Below, piece by piece: positions 1 through 7,206 of a stretch of 21,768 bases of DNA. The DNA lies in contig JAKCCP010000201.1 of the NCBI GenBank assembly GCA_021841985.1, positions 1-21,768 of the forward strand, given 5' to 3'. The stretch's first letter is position 1. The number at the start of each line of letters is the position of its first letter. The notes below the pieces were generated by a model. It was not told where the DNA came from and ran no database searches. It saw only the letters and a program-made list of their open reading frames with translations. A program made the translations under genes and the position numbers. Origin of the DNA: Pseudomonadota bacterium. Its GTDB lineage: Bacteria; Pseudomonadota; Alphaproteobacteria; Acetobacterales; Acetobacteraceae.

Positions 1-587
1 ATCGCGTCCGTCCCCTCGATCGCCTCGACCGCGAGCACGATGCCCTGCTGCACCACCGCCGCCTGCCCGACATCGACCGCGCCCAGCGCCCGCACCACGG
101 CAACCCCGCGCGCGACATCGCGCAGCGCCGCGGCGTCGGGCGCGACGGCCCCGAGCTGGCCCGGTGCCTCGACCAGTTCGGCGAGAATTTCATGGGCGCC
201 GATGACGCGGAACCCCTCCTCGCCCAGCACCCGCACCAAGGCGGCGAGCAATCCGTCATCGCCGGCGAAAGCGGCGCGGCCGATGCGCGCCAGGATGCGT
301 GCGCCCTCGGCGTCCGGGCGGAGCGCGAGCAGGGAGGGCCGGCGCACCGGGCCGACCAGCACGAGATCGCCGCAGCCCTCGGCGCGCAGCCGTTTCAGGA
401 TCTGTCCGGCCGCGCCGAGGCGGGCGAAGGCATGGCGATAGGGCGCTAGCACGGCGGGCTCGGCAAAACCCTCGAAGCCGATGATGAACACCTCGCGCCC
501 CGCCGCAAGCGCCGCCGCGGCGACCTGGCCCGGGAGTTTGCCGCCCCCGGCGAGGATGCCAAGGCGCGGGCTGGCACCGCTCGTCAT
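1..587 (-). CDS. lpxI: UDP-2,3-diacylglucosamine pyrophosphatase LpxI, 3' end cut by window edge
   Basis: LpxI hydrolyses UDP-2,3-diacylglucosamine to lipid X and UMP in lipid A synthesis, on the cytoplasmic side of the inner membrane. It replaces LpxH in most alphaproteobacteria. I translated the minus strand from the ATG at 587. About 195 residues are visible and the family is usually about 270-280, so the last 75-85 residues lie outside. Seen: the N-terminal LGILAGGGKLPGQ, RLRAEGCGDLVLVG near residues 65-80, SRPxxxALxPDA-like RRPSLLALRPDA, GDDGLL, EGFRVIGAHEI, and AVEAIEGTDA at the very edge, which is the segment carrying the catalytic acidic residue in this family. It begins 31 bp after the thiolase stop on the same strand and may be co-transcribed with it. 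lpxI commonly sits between lpxA and lpxB; here lpxA is not the upstream neighbour. Family assignment is strong; completeness cannot be judged. Confidence 0.93.
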   Translation of the reverse strand, partial: MTSGASPRLGILAGGGKLPGQVAAAALAAGREVFIIGFEGFAEPAVLAPYRHAFARLGAAGQILKRLRAEGCGDLVLVGPVRRPSLLALRPDAEGARILARIGRAAFAGDDGLLAALVRVLGEEGFRVIGAHEILAELVEAPGQLGAVAPDAAALRDVARGVAVVRALGAVDVGQAAVVQQGIVLAVEAIEGTDA

Positions 588-618
588 GCGCGGCTCGATC
601 GGGGCGGTGGCGCGCGGG

Positions 619-1791
619 TCAGGCGCGGAGCGGCTCCAGGATCGAGACGTAATTGGCGACCGCGGCACCCCCCATGTTGAACACGGCGCCGAGATCGGCC
701 TTGGGCAATTGCATCGCCCCCGCCCCGCCGGTGAGCTGCATGGCGGCGAGCGCGTGCATGGAAACCCCGGTGGCGCCGATCGGATGGCCCTTCGATTTGA
801 GCCCGCCCGAACGGTTCACCGGCAGCCGGCCATCGGCCGCGGTAACCCCTTCGAGGGCGACGCGCGCCCCCTGGCCGGGGGCGGCGAGGCCCATCGCCTC
901 GTATTCGATCAATTCCGCGATGGTGAAACAGTCATGGGTTTCGACGAAGGAGAGATCCCACACATCGATCCCGGCCCGCGCCAGGGCCTGCCGCCAGGCC
1001 AGCGCCGCGCCCTCGAACAGCACGATGTCGCGCTTCGAGAGGGGCAGGAAATCATTGACCTGGGCGGTGGCGCGAAACCGCACCGCCTTGGCCATGGCGC
1101 GCGCTGTTTCCTCATCGGTCAGCACCAGCGCCGCCGCACCGTCCGAGACCAGTGAGCAATCGGTGCGCTTCAGCGGCGGCGCGACATAGGGATTTTTCTC
1201 GCTTACCGCGCGGCAGAATGCAAAACCGAGATCCTTGCGCATCTGGGCGAAGGGGTTATCGACGCCGTTTTTGTGGTTTTTCGCGGCGATCGCGGCCAGG
1301 GCATCCGATTGGTCGCCGAAACGCTGGAAATAGCGCTCGGCGATGCGCCCGAAAACCCCCGCGAAGCCCGCCGGAATATCGCCTTCCTCCTTGCGATAGC
1401 TCGCCTTGAGCAGGATATCGCCGACTTCGGGGCCCGGCGTCGCGGTCATTTTCTCGGCGCCGACCACGAGCGCGAAACGGCCACGTCCGGCGGCCAGGAA
1501 GTCGCGCGCCCCATGCACCGCCGCCGAGCCGGTGGCGCAGGCATTCTCAAAGCGCGTCGCCGGCTTGAAACGGAGCTCAGGCACCGCCTGGAACACCAGC
1601 GAAGACGGAAAATCCTGGGTCGAGAAGCCGTTATTGAAGAGGCCAACGAACACCGCGTCGATCTCGCCGGGCGCGACCCCGGCATCGGCGATGGCGGCGC
1701 CGGCGACCCGGCCGAACAGCCCCTCGATATCTGGCTCGTCGAGCTTGCCGAAGGGCGAATGCGCCCAGCCAACGATGCAGGCCTCACTCAT
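619..1791 (-). CDS. SCP2/SCP-x-type thiolase (acetyl-CoA acetyltransferase family)
   Basis: A 390-residue thiolase-fold protein likely acting on CoA thioesters, either condensing acetyl-CoA or cleaving 3-ketoacyl-CoA. Seen: the nucleophile motif ENACATGS with Cys85; VETHDCFTIAE at 283-293, the HDCF motif with Cys288; GGLKSKGHPIGATG at 329-342 with His336; and NMGGAAVANY near the C-terminus. The classical biosynthetic thiolase ends with a CxG catalytic motif. Here the second cysteine is in HDCF instead, which is the hallmark of the SCP2/SCP-x subgroup. No sterol-carrier domain follows, so this is the stand-alone form. The ATG at 1791 is preceded by a GGGGGA stretch at a workable distance. It is divergent from the Crp/Fnr gene and 31 bp upstream of lpxI. 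The substrate cannot be told from sequence; such proteins are often annotated only as thiolase-domain or acetyl-CoA acetyltransferase. Confidence 0.9.
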   Translation of the reverse strand: MSEACIVGWAHSPFGKLDEPDIEGLFGRVAGAAIADAGVAPGEIDAVFVGLFNNGFSTQDFPSSLVFQAVPELRFKPATRFENACATGSAAVHGARDFLAAGRGRFALVVGAEKMTATPGPEVGDILLKASYRKEEGDIPAGFAGVFGRIAERYFQRFGDQSDALAAIAAKNHKNGVDNPFAQMRKDLGFAFCRAVSEKNPYVAPPLKRTDCSLVSDGAAALVLTDEETARAMAKAVRFRATAQVNDFLPLSKRDIVLFEGAALAWRQALARAGIDVWDLSFVETHDCFTIAELIEYEAMGLAAPGQGARVALEGVTAADGRLPVNRSGGLKSKGHPIGATGVSMHALAAMQLTGGAGAMQLPKADLGAVFNMGGAAVANYVSILEPLRA

Positions 1792-1985
1792 GGCGTGGTC
1801 CCCCTATTCGCTTGTGTGGCTTCGGTATGGCTTCGCGGTCGGCATCCTTCTAGCAGGGTTTCCGGGCAGCCAAAAGTGCGGTCGCGTCGCGGTTTGAAAC
1901 TTCGCCCCGGCGCCTCGGGCGGCCAATCGCGAAATTTTGATCCTGGTCATGGCGGCAAATAATCCTTTCCCGATAGCGTCCGATC
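1792..1985. promoter_or_regulatory. Divergent intergenic region between thiolase and crp/fnr-type gene
   Basis: These 194 bp separate two head-to-head genes and must hold both promoters. I see no convincing sigma-70 -35/-10 pair. The AT-richer part lies near the regulator, about 1930-1975, and includes a partial FNR/FixK-like half-site pair listed separately. No small gene is evident. Confidence 0.5.
1937..1950 (+). promoter_or_regulatory. Candidate FNR/FixK-type box (imperfect)
   Basis: The sequence is TTGAT, four bases, then GTCAT. The FNR/FixK consensus is TTGAT-N4-ATCAA, so the left half is exact and the right half matches 3 of 5. It lies 36-49 bp before the ATG of the Crp/Fnr-family gene, which would suit autoregulation or cross-regulation. 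One such site can arise by chance, so this is a weak call. Confidence 0.3.
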
Positions 1986-2732
1986 ATGGCAAAAATCATT
2001 CGTATGAAAAACCATCCCGCGAGCGCGCCGGCCCTGCCGTCGTTGCGGGCAGTGCCGTTGCGTCTGAGCAGCAATGGGCAGGCCGTGCCCTTGCTCGACG
2101 AAGCCGAGCGCGAGACCCTTGCCGGCATCGCAACGCTCGCGCGGTTCCCGCGCGGCGCCCGGCTTGAGGCGGAAGGCGAGCGCGCTGTGCAAATTTACAA
2201 TATCATCGAGGGCGTGGTTAAGACCTACCGTCTCTCGGAGGACGGCGCGGCCTATATTCTCGCTTTTCTTTTCCCCGGCGATCTCGTCGGGCTCTATGAG
2301 AACGGCCGCTACGTCAACTCGGCCGAGGCCGTGACCGCGGTTGTCGCCCACCGCCTCCCGATCGAGGCGCTCGAGCAGGTTTTACAGCGCGATCCCGCGC
2401 TCAATGCGCATTTCCTCAGCAAGGCCTGCCACGACCTGCGCGCGGCGCAGCGGCACACGATTTTGCTCGCTCATCACGACGCGCGCACGCGGGTGCTGCT
2501 GTTTCTCGATCTCATTGCCGACCACGCATCCGAGATCACTGGCTCGCGCCGCATCGTCGCGTTGCCGATGCCGCGCACCGATATCGCGGATTATCTCGCG
2601 CTCTCGCCGGAAGCCGTGAGCCGCACCCTGCATGCGCTCGAACACGAAGGGGTGCTGCGTTTCATCAGCCCGCGGGTCATCGAATTCGACCGCCGCGACG
2701 ACCTGCCCTCGATCCATCGTCAGAGCGGCTGA
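1986..2732 (+). CDS. Crp/Fnr-family transcriptional regulator, FixK-like without Fe-S cysteines
   Basis: A 248-residue one-component DNA-binding regulator. Seen: an N-terminal cyclic-nucleotide-binding-type beta-roll at roughly 35-125, containing FLFPGDLVGLYENG at 94-107; a dimerisation helix at roughly 128-160; and a C-terminal winged helix-turn-helix at 193-235 with LPMPRTDIADYLALSPEAVS followed by RTLHALEHEGVLRF. The E-SR pattern in the recognition helix (EAVSRT) is typical of the FNR/FixK side of the family, which binds TTGAT-type half-sites. The only cysteine is Cys148, so the N-terminal cysteine cluster that binds 4Fe-4S in FNR is absent. It therefore probably senses oxygen or redox indirectly, or its level is what matters. 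There is no clear Shine-Dalgarno before the ATG at 1986; an internal ATG at 2004 is possible. The target genes are unknown. Confidence 0.88.
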   Translation: MAKIIRMKNHPASAPALPSLRAVPLRLSSNGQAVPLLDEAERETLAGIATLARFPRGARLEAEGERAVQIYNIIEGVVKTYRLSEDGAAYILAFLFPGDLVGLYENGRYVNSAEAVTAVVAHRLPIEALEQVLQRDPALNAHFLSKACHDLRAAQRHTILLAHHDARTRVLLFLDLIADHASEITGSRRIVALPMPRTDIADYLALSPEAVSRTLHALEHEGVLRFISPRVIEFDRRDDLPSIHRQSG

Positions 2733-2909
2733 GCGTTTGAAAAAGCACCCTCTGGGGCAAAAAGAATTTCATCGGCCGCCGTATCCCATCTGCGACATCC
2801 CCGGAATTGCTGGCCGCGGTTTGCCCCCTGGCGCTCCCCGAACGAAATCCAGCCGAGATCTCGGCGAAGGGAGGCGCTCGCCAAGCGCTGCGCCGAAATG
2901 TTACGCTCC

Positions 2910-2965
2910 AACGAGGCGGGGCGGGCCAACGAGACGGGGCGGGAATGAAGCGGGGCGGGAACGAG
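2910..2965 (+). repeat. Short GC-rich tandem repeat upstream of nadD-rsfS
   Basis: The nonamer CGGGGCGGG occurs at 2917, 2935 and 2951, and AACGAG occurs at 2910, 2928 and 2960. This gives roughly three copies of a 16-18 bp unit, imperfectly spaced. It ends 27 bp before the ATG of the NadD-RsfS gene, so it lies in the promoter or leader. The rest of the 2733-2992 gap (260 bp) shows no gene that I can support. Confidence 0.7.
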
Positions 2966-2992
2966 TTATAGTATGCTGAAGCATCTGATTTG

Positions 2993-4102
2993 ATGGCGCC
3001 CCCGGATCCGTTGCCGCGTTTCGGCGACCGGCGGCGGGCGCGGATCGGGCTGCTCGGCGGCTCGTTCAATCCCGCCCATGCCGGGCATCGCCATATCGCC
3101 GAGCAGTTCCGCCGCCGCTTGCGGCTCGATCAGGTGTGGCTGCTGGTTTCGCCGGGCAATCCGCTGAAGCCGGAAGCCGGGATGGCGCCGCTGGCGGCGC
3201 GGCTGGCGAGCGCACGGGCGATCGCCGATGGCAGGCGGCTCCGCGCGACCGACCTTGAGGCGCGGCTCGGCACGCGCTTCACCCGTGACACGCTCCGCCT
3301 GCTGCGACTGCGTTTTCCGCGGGCGCGGTTCGTATGGCTGATGGGGGCGGATATTCTCGAACAATTGCCGCGCTGGCGGAGCTGGCGGGAGATCGTGCGG
3401 AAGGTTCCCTTTGCCGTCCATCCGCGACCCTCGTACAATGCGCGGGCGCGGACCAGCCCGGCGGCGATGACGCTGCGCCGGGCGCTCCGGGCGCAGCATC
3501 TTGCCCCGGCGCTGGCCGATTTGCCGCCGCCGGCCTGGGTGTTCCTGAATGCCGCACAGAATCCGGCCTCGGCGAGCGCGCTACGCGGCGCCGAGATTGA
3601 CTTGACCGAGGGAGAAAGAGCCATCGCCCACCCCAAGCAAATCCACCCCAAGCAGATCACGACCGCGACGGCAGCGCCGGTCAAACCGCCGCGAAGCGCG
3701 AGCGGCGCGCCCGCCCGCAAGCGCGCGCCGCGGCGCAAACCCACGCCGCAAGCCGAGATCGAACGCCTGAGCGCGGTGATCGCCGCCAGCCTCGAAGACG
3801 ACAAGGCGGAAAACATCACCACCATCGACCTCGCCGGCCGGGCCGCCTTCGCCGAACGCATGATCATCGCAACCGGCCTCGCCGACCGCCAGATCGAGGC
3901 GATGGCCACGCATCTGCGCGAAAAATTGCGGGAGGCCGGGCTGCGGCGCGTGTCCGTGGAGGGCCAGGGCGGCGCGAGCTGGGTGCTGATCGATGCCGGG
4001 GACATCATTGTCCATCTTTTCAAGCCCGACGCCCGCGCGCTCTACAATCTGGAAAAAATGTGGGGCGCGGATCTCGACGAGCCCGAGATCGGGGTGATTT
4101 GA
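2993..4102 (+). CDS. nadD-rsfS: Nicotinate-nucleotide adenylyltransferase fused to ribosome silencing factor (NadD-RsfS)
   Basis: A 369-residue open frame with two domains normally encoded by neighbouring genes. Residues 17-200 are NadD, which adenylylates nicotinate mononucleotide in NAD synthesis: IGLLGGSFNPAHAGH at 18-32 with the nucleotidyltransferase HxGH (29-32), SPGNPLKP at 53-60, WLMGAD at 115-120, and SASALR at 193-198 for the conserved S-x-x-x-R region. Residues 204-254 are a basic, Pro/Ala-rich linker containing HPKQIHPKQI. Residues 255-360 are RsfS/Iojap, which binds uL14 and blocks 30S-50S joining: DDKAENITTIDL, RMIIATGLADRQIEAM, WVLIDAGDIIVHLF and ARALYNLEKMWGAD. An in-frame TTG directly precedes the chosen ATG and would add one residue. 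RsfS could also be made separately from an internal start in the linker, or the frames could be joined by a sequencing error. Downstream lies a convergent gene, so the rlmH that often follows rsfS is absent. Confidence 0.88.
   Translation: MAPPDPLPRFGDRRRARIGLLGGSFNPAHAGHRHIAEQFRRRLRLDQVWLLVSPGNPLKPEAGMAPLAARLASARAIADGRRLRATDLEARLGTRFTRDTLRLLRLRFPRARFVWLMGADILEQLPRWRSWREIVRKVPFAVHPRPSYNARARTSPAAMTLRRALRAQHLAPALADLPPPAWVFLNAAQNPASASALRGAEIDLTEGERAIAHPKQIHPKQITTATAAPVKPPRSASGAPARKRAPRRKPTPQAEIERLSAVIAASLEDDKAENITTIDLAGRAAFAERMIIATGLADRQIEAMATHLREKLREAGLRRVSVEGQGGASWVLIDAGDIIVHLFKPDARALYNLEKMWGADLDEPEIGVI
3629..3658 (+). repeat. 15-bp tandem duplication in the NadD-RsfS linker
   Basis: CACCCCAAGCAAATC at 3629-3643 is followed directly by CACCCCAAGCAGATC at 3644-3658, with one mismatch. 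It encodes HPKQI twice, at residues 213-222. The duplication keeps the reading frame and lies in the low-complexity linker between the two domains. Confidence 0.85.
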
Positions 4103-4124
4103 GAGCGCCGAGACGCGGGCGGCG

Positions 4125-5405
4125 TCAACGCGCCGGCTGCGGCGGGCGCGGCGAAAGCCGGCGAAACGCGGCCAGCGCGTAATAGATCGATTTGAACGCC
4201 AGAACCGGCACCGCCATGCCCCGCTCCGGGCGCAAATGCCCGGCGAGCAGCGAAATAATGGCGTCGCGCATGCCGAGCGTGTTGCGCGGCGCGAGAAACA
4301 GCTCGCGAAGCACCGGGGTGTTGATGCGATGGATCATCCAGCCGATGCGATCGAGTGCCGCGCGGATCTGCCGCTCCTGGCGCCGCGCCAGTTGCGCGCC
4401 CCGGGCGGGATCAGCGAGCCAGGCCAACGCCGTCTCGGCGCCCTGCTCGGCCATCGTCATTGCCATCAAGACGCCGCTCGAAAACACCGGATCGAGAAAC
4501 GCGAAGGCATCGCCGATCATGAGCCAGCGGTCGCCCCAGGCGCGGCGCGCCCGATAGGAATAGTTGCCAGTACTGGTGACCGGGCTCACGCCGGCGGCCT
4601 CACCCATCCGCGCCCAGAGGCTCGGGCTTTCGCGCAATCGCGCGAGGAAGAAATCGGCGATCGCCTCGTTCCGCCCCTTGAACGCCGCGGCCGTGCCGAC
4701 GAAGCCGATACTGGTCAGCCCCTCGGGCAGCGGGATCACCCAGAGCCAGCCATCGCGCACGAAATGGATGCTGATCGCCCCCGCCATGTCGTCGTGCCGC
4801 GGGGAGACGCCCCGGAAATGGGCAAAAACCGCGGCCGTGTTGTTGTGCTTGTCGGTTTCCTTGAGGCCGAGGCGGCTGGCCAGAAACGTCTCGCGCCCGG
4901 AGGCGTCGAGCACGAAGCGCGGGGCGAATGCCAGTGCCCCGTCCTCGGCGCTCTCGGCGCGCACCGAGAGCCGCTCGCCCGCCCCTTCGGCGACCGCGAC
5001 AACGCGCACGCGCTCGCGTAGGCGTGCCCCCTTGGCGCGGGCATTCTCAAAAAGAACTTGGTCGAACTCGGCGCGACGCACCTGGTAGGCGTGGCTGAAG
5101 CCCTTGACGCGCGAGAGCGCGAAGGGAAACGCGACCCGCCCACCCATCTCGTCGCAAATAAACTCCGCCCCCGGCTTGTGGACGCCGATCGCGGCGATTT
5201 TTTCCGCGACCCCGAGGCGCTCGAAAAGCGGCAGATTCCGCGGCAGCAGTGATTCGCCGATGTGAAAACGCGGATGCGCGGCTTTTTCCAGCAGCACGAC
5301 ATCGCTCCCGCGTTCCGCGAGCAGGGCGGCGGCGGTGGCCCCGGCGGGGCCACCGCCGATTATCAGAACGTCGCAAATTTCTCCCGCTAGAGGCATCCAA
5401 GGCAT
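4125..5405 (-). CDS. FAD-dependent oxidoreductase, halogenase-like
   Basis: A 426-residue flavoprotein of the flavin-dependent halogenase/geranylgeranyl-reductase superfamily. Seen: the dinucleotide-binding motif IIGGGPAGATAAALLAERG from residue 15, followed by the acidic VVLLEK; GESLLPRNLPLFERLG at 50-65; HKPGAEF with Lys78 where phenolic halogenases place their catalytic lysine; DASGRETFLASRLG at 167-180; WLWVIP at 220-225, which fits the halogenase signature WxWxIP; GDAFAFLDPVFSSG at 298-311, which contains the FxxPxxSxG pattern also described for flavin halogenases. All key motifs are intact, so halogenation of an aromatic or phenolic moiety is plausible, although related proteins in lipid clusters may be simple oxidoreductases. 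It is the last gene of the four-gene minus-strand operon and starts 120 bp after the LpxL-like gene. Start choice: ATG 5405, with a second in-frame ATG at 5396. It converges on the NadD-RsfS gene with only 22 bp between stops. Confidence 0.82.
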   Translation of the reverse strand: MPWMPLAGEICDVLIIGGGPAGATAAALLAERGSDVVLLEKAAHPRFHIGESLLPRNLPLFERLGVAEKIAAIGVHKPGAEFICDEMGGRVAFPFALSRVKGFSHAYQVRRAEFDQVLFENARAKGARLRERVRVVAVAEGAGERLSVRAESAEDGALAFAPRFVLDASGRETFLASRLGLKETDKHNNTAAVFAHFRGVSPRHDDMAGAISIHFVRDGWLWVIPLPEGLTSIGFVGTAAAFKGRNEAIADFFLARLRESPSLWARMGEAAGVSPVTSTGNYSYRARRAWGDRWLMIGDAFAFLDPVFSSGVLMAMTMAEQGAETALAWLADPARGAQLARRQERQIRAALDRIGWMIHRINTPVLRELFLAPRNTLGMRDAIISLLAGHLRPERGMAVPVLAFKSIYYALAAFRRLSPRPPQPAR

Positions 5406-5525
5406 CCCCCGCTCGCCGGCAGATCGTCATATGTTGTGGATATAGCCAGCCCTCGGCAAGGACACCAGCGCCGCCTTGCTTGGGTCCAGGGATGAAATCG
5501 TTCCATGGCCTCGGGTCCTGCCCCG

Positions 5526-6416
5526 TCAACGCGCCCGGGCTCTCCAGAACGGATAGAAATTGAACCAGTTGAACGGGTGGGCGCGGCAGGCGGCGGCGAG
5601 GCTTTTACTATAGGCGTCGATCCACACGCCAAGCTCCGCCTCGCGCCGCCCACGCGGCAGGACGATGCGCTCGGCGAACCGCTCGAAGCGGATGATATAG
5701 CGCCGGGGCGCGGCGCGGATGCCATAAAACAGCACAACCGGCGCGCCGGCGACCGCGGCCAGCACCAGGGGGCCCGCGGGAAATTCCGCCTCGGCCCCGA
5801 GGAATTGGGTGCTTACCATGCGCTCCCGCGTTGGCGCGCGGTCAGCCAGTAAGCCCACGATCTCGCCCCGCGCGAGGCATTCGTGGACCCGCAGCATCCC
5901 CTCCGGCGCGCCGATCTCGATCACGTCGCGCGCCAGCTCGGGGTCGAGCGTTTCGAGCAGCCGGGTCAGATGGCCGCTGTTGCGGCGGAACATCACCGGG
6001 CGCACCCGCACCGGCGCGTTCCGCCCGAACGCGCGCAGCACATCGAAACTGCCGAGATGGGCGCCGAGCAGGATGCAGCCACGGCCGGCGTTCACCACTT
6101 CGGTGATCGCCTCCAGCCCCCGCACGTGCAGCTCGAACCCCTTGATGCGGCCCGAGAGGAAGAAAACCCGGTCGAGGATGACGCAGGCGAAGGTAAAAAA
6201 ATGCCGCAGCACATCGCGCTCGCGCGCCGGGTGGTTGAGCACGCGGGCGAGATACTCGCGCGAGGCGGCGCGCGCGGCGGCCGAGCTGGCGTAGAACCAG
6301 AGCGTGATCGGATAGAGCAGCATCTGGCCAACGTGCCAGCCCAGGTGACGGGTGAGCCATAGCATGCCGCCGAGCAGACGGGCCCCGCCGCGCTCGCGCT
6401 GCCTCGCCCAGTTCAT
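5526..6416 (-). CDS. LpxL/HtrB-like acyltransferase
   Basis: About 296 residues from the ATG at 6416. Related enzymes transfer an acyl chain onto a lipid or sugar acceptor at the inner membrane. Seen: N-terminal MNWARQRERGG followed by hydrophobic GGMLWLTRHLGWHVGQMLLY; GCILLGAHLGSFD with the HxxxxD catalytic motif at residues 120-125; VIEIGAPEGMLRVHECLARG; GLLADRAPT; FPAGPLVLA; and the C-terminal PFNWFNFYPFW. The last motif and the GT2 partner immediately upstream are like the acyltransferases of aryl-polyene and xanthomonadin clusters more than canonical LpxL/LpxM of lipid A. The frame is open further upstream, to an ATG at 6437 just after the GT2 stop and a TTG at 6461. I chose 6416 because similarity to the family starts there, but the true start is uncertain. 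It is probably translationally linked to the GT2 gene. Confidence 0.85.
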   Translation of the reverse strand: MNWARQRERGGARLLGGMLWLTRHLGWHVGQMLLYPITLWFYASSAAARAASREYLARVLNHPARERDVLRHFFTFACVILDRVFFLSGRIKGFELHVRGLEAITEVVNAGRGCILLGAHLGSFDVLRAFGRNAPVRVRPVMFRRNSGHLTRLLETLDPELARDVIEIGAPEGMLRVHECLARGEIVGLLADRAPTRERMVSTQFLGAEAEFPAGPLVLAAVAGAPVVLFYGIRAAPRRYIIRFERFAERIVLPRGRREAELGVWIDAYSKSLAAACRAHPFNWFNFYPFWRARAR

Positions 6417-6441
6417 GCGACCGCCAGCCGCGGCCATCGTG

Positions 6442-7206
6442 TCAAAGCCGATGCTGGGCAAGGAAGGCCGGGGACAAGCGGGCGAGGCGCCGCGCCAGCC
6501 AGATCAGCATCAGCCGCAGGTGCATCCCGCTCAGCAGCAGATTGTCGCGCCCGTAGCGGAAATGCGACACGCCGCCCTCCGCCGCCGTGGGATAGACGAC
6601 GGGGGCGGGCAGGTTGATCGCGCGCACCCCCTGCCAGCAGAGTCGCACCGCCGCTTCGGGGTCGAAATCGAAACGGCGCATCCAGCGCGTCGTCTGCATC
6701 GCCGCGAGCAAGGGCGCGATCGGATAGACGCGGAAGCCGAACAGCGAATCGCGCACCGCACCGCCGGTCTCAAGCCGCGTCCACCAGTTGGAAATGCGCC
6801 GCCCATGGACGCGCAAGGCTGGCGCGGCTTCGTCGAACACTGGCACGCCGAGCACCATCGCCCGCGGCTCGGCAAGCGAGGCGGCCATGAAGCGGGGAAT
6901 ATGCGCGGCCGGATGCTGGCCGTCGGCATCGAGGGTCAGCGCATGGGTGAAGCCCGTCGCCCGCGCCGCCCGCAGCCCGTGCCGTACCGCACTTCCCTTG
7001 CCCTGGTTTCGTGGCAGCACCAGCACCCGCAGATGCCGATCGCGCGCCGCCTCGCCCTCAAGAAGTTGCGTGGTGCCATCGGTGCTGCCGTCCACCACCA
7101 CCCAGACCGGCGCCCAGACGGCGCGCGCGGCGCGCACCGTCGCCAGGACGGCGGGGCCGGTGTTGTAGCTCGGGATCACCACCAGATGGGTTGCCGAGGG
7201 CGTCAT
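6442..7206 (-). CDS. Family 2 glycosyltransferase
   Basis: A 254-residue GT-A fold glycosyltransferase, probably cytoplasmic or membrane-associated, that would transfer a sugar from a nucleotide-sugar or polyprenyl donor. Seen: VVIPSYNTG at 9-17, VVVDGSTDGT at 36-45, LPRNQGKGSAVRHGL at 64-78, the DxD metal site LDADGQHP at 92-99, DSLFGFRVYP at 153-162 in place of the usual D-x-x-C/S-GFR, and GGVSHFRYGRDN at 211-222. The C-terminus is basic and hydrophobic (LMLIWLARRLARL) and may sit on the membrane, but there is no full two-helix anchor. The ATG at 7206 overlaps the stop of the PlsC-like gene by 4 bp (ATGA), which indicates translational coupling. Donor and acceptor are not known; the acyltransferases on both sides suggest a lipid acceptor. 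Confidence 0.88.
   Translation of the reverse strand: MTPSATHLVVIPSYNTGPAVLATVRAARAVWAPVWVVVDGSTDGTTQLLEGEAARDRHLRVLVLPRNQGKGSAVRHGLRAARATGFTHALTLDADGQHPAAHIPRFMAASLAEPRAMVLGVPVFDEAAPALRVHGRRISNWWTRLETGGAVRDSLFGFRVYPIAPLLAAMQTTRWMRRFDFDPEAAVRLCWQGVRAINLPAPVVYPTAAEGGVSHFRYGRDNLLLSGMHLRLMLIWLARRLARLSPAFLAQHRL

Noticed and set aside
141..449. Short plus-strand open frames near the left edge
   Set aside because: They are antisense to lpxI, whose conserved protein blocks are clear on the minus strand.
573..590. A TGGCAC on the plus strand that looked like a second sigma-54 -24 element
   Set aside because: No TTGC at the required spacing, and it lies inside the lpxI start region on the wrong strand for any gene.
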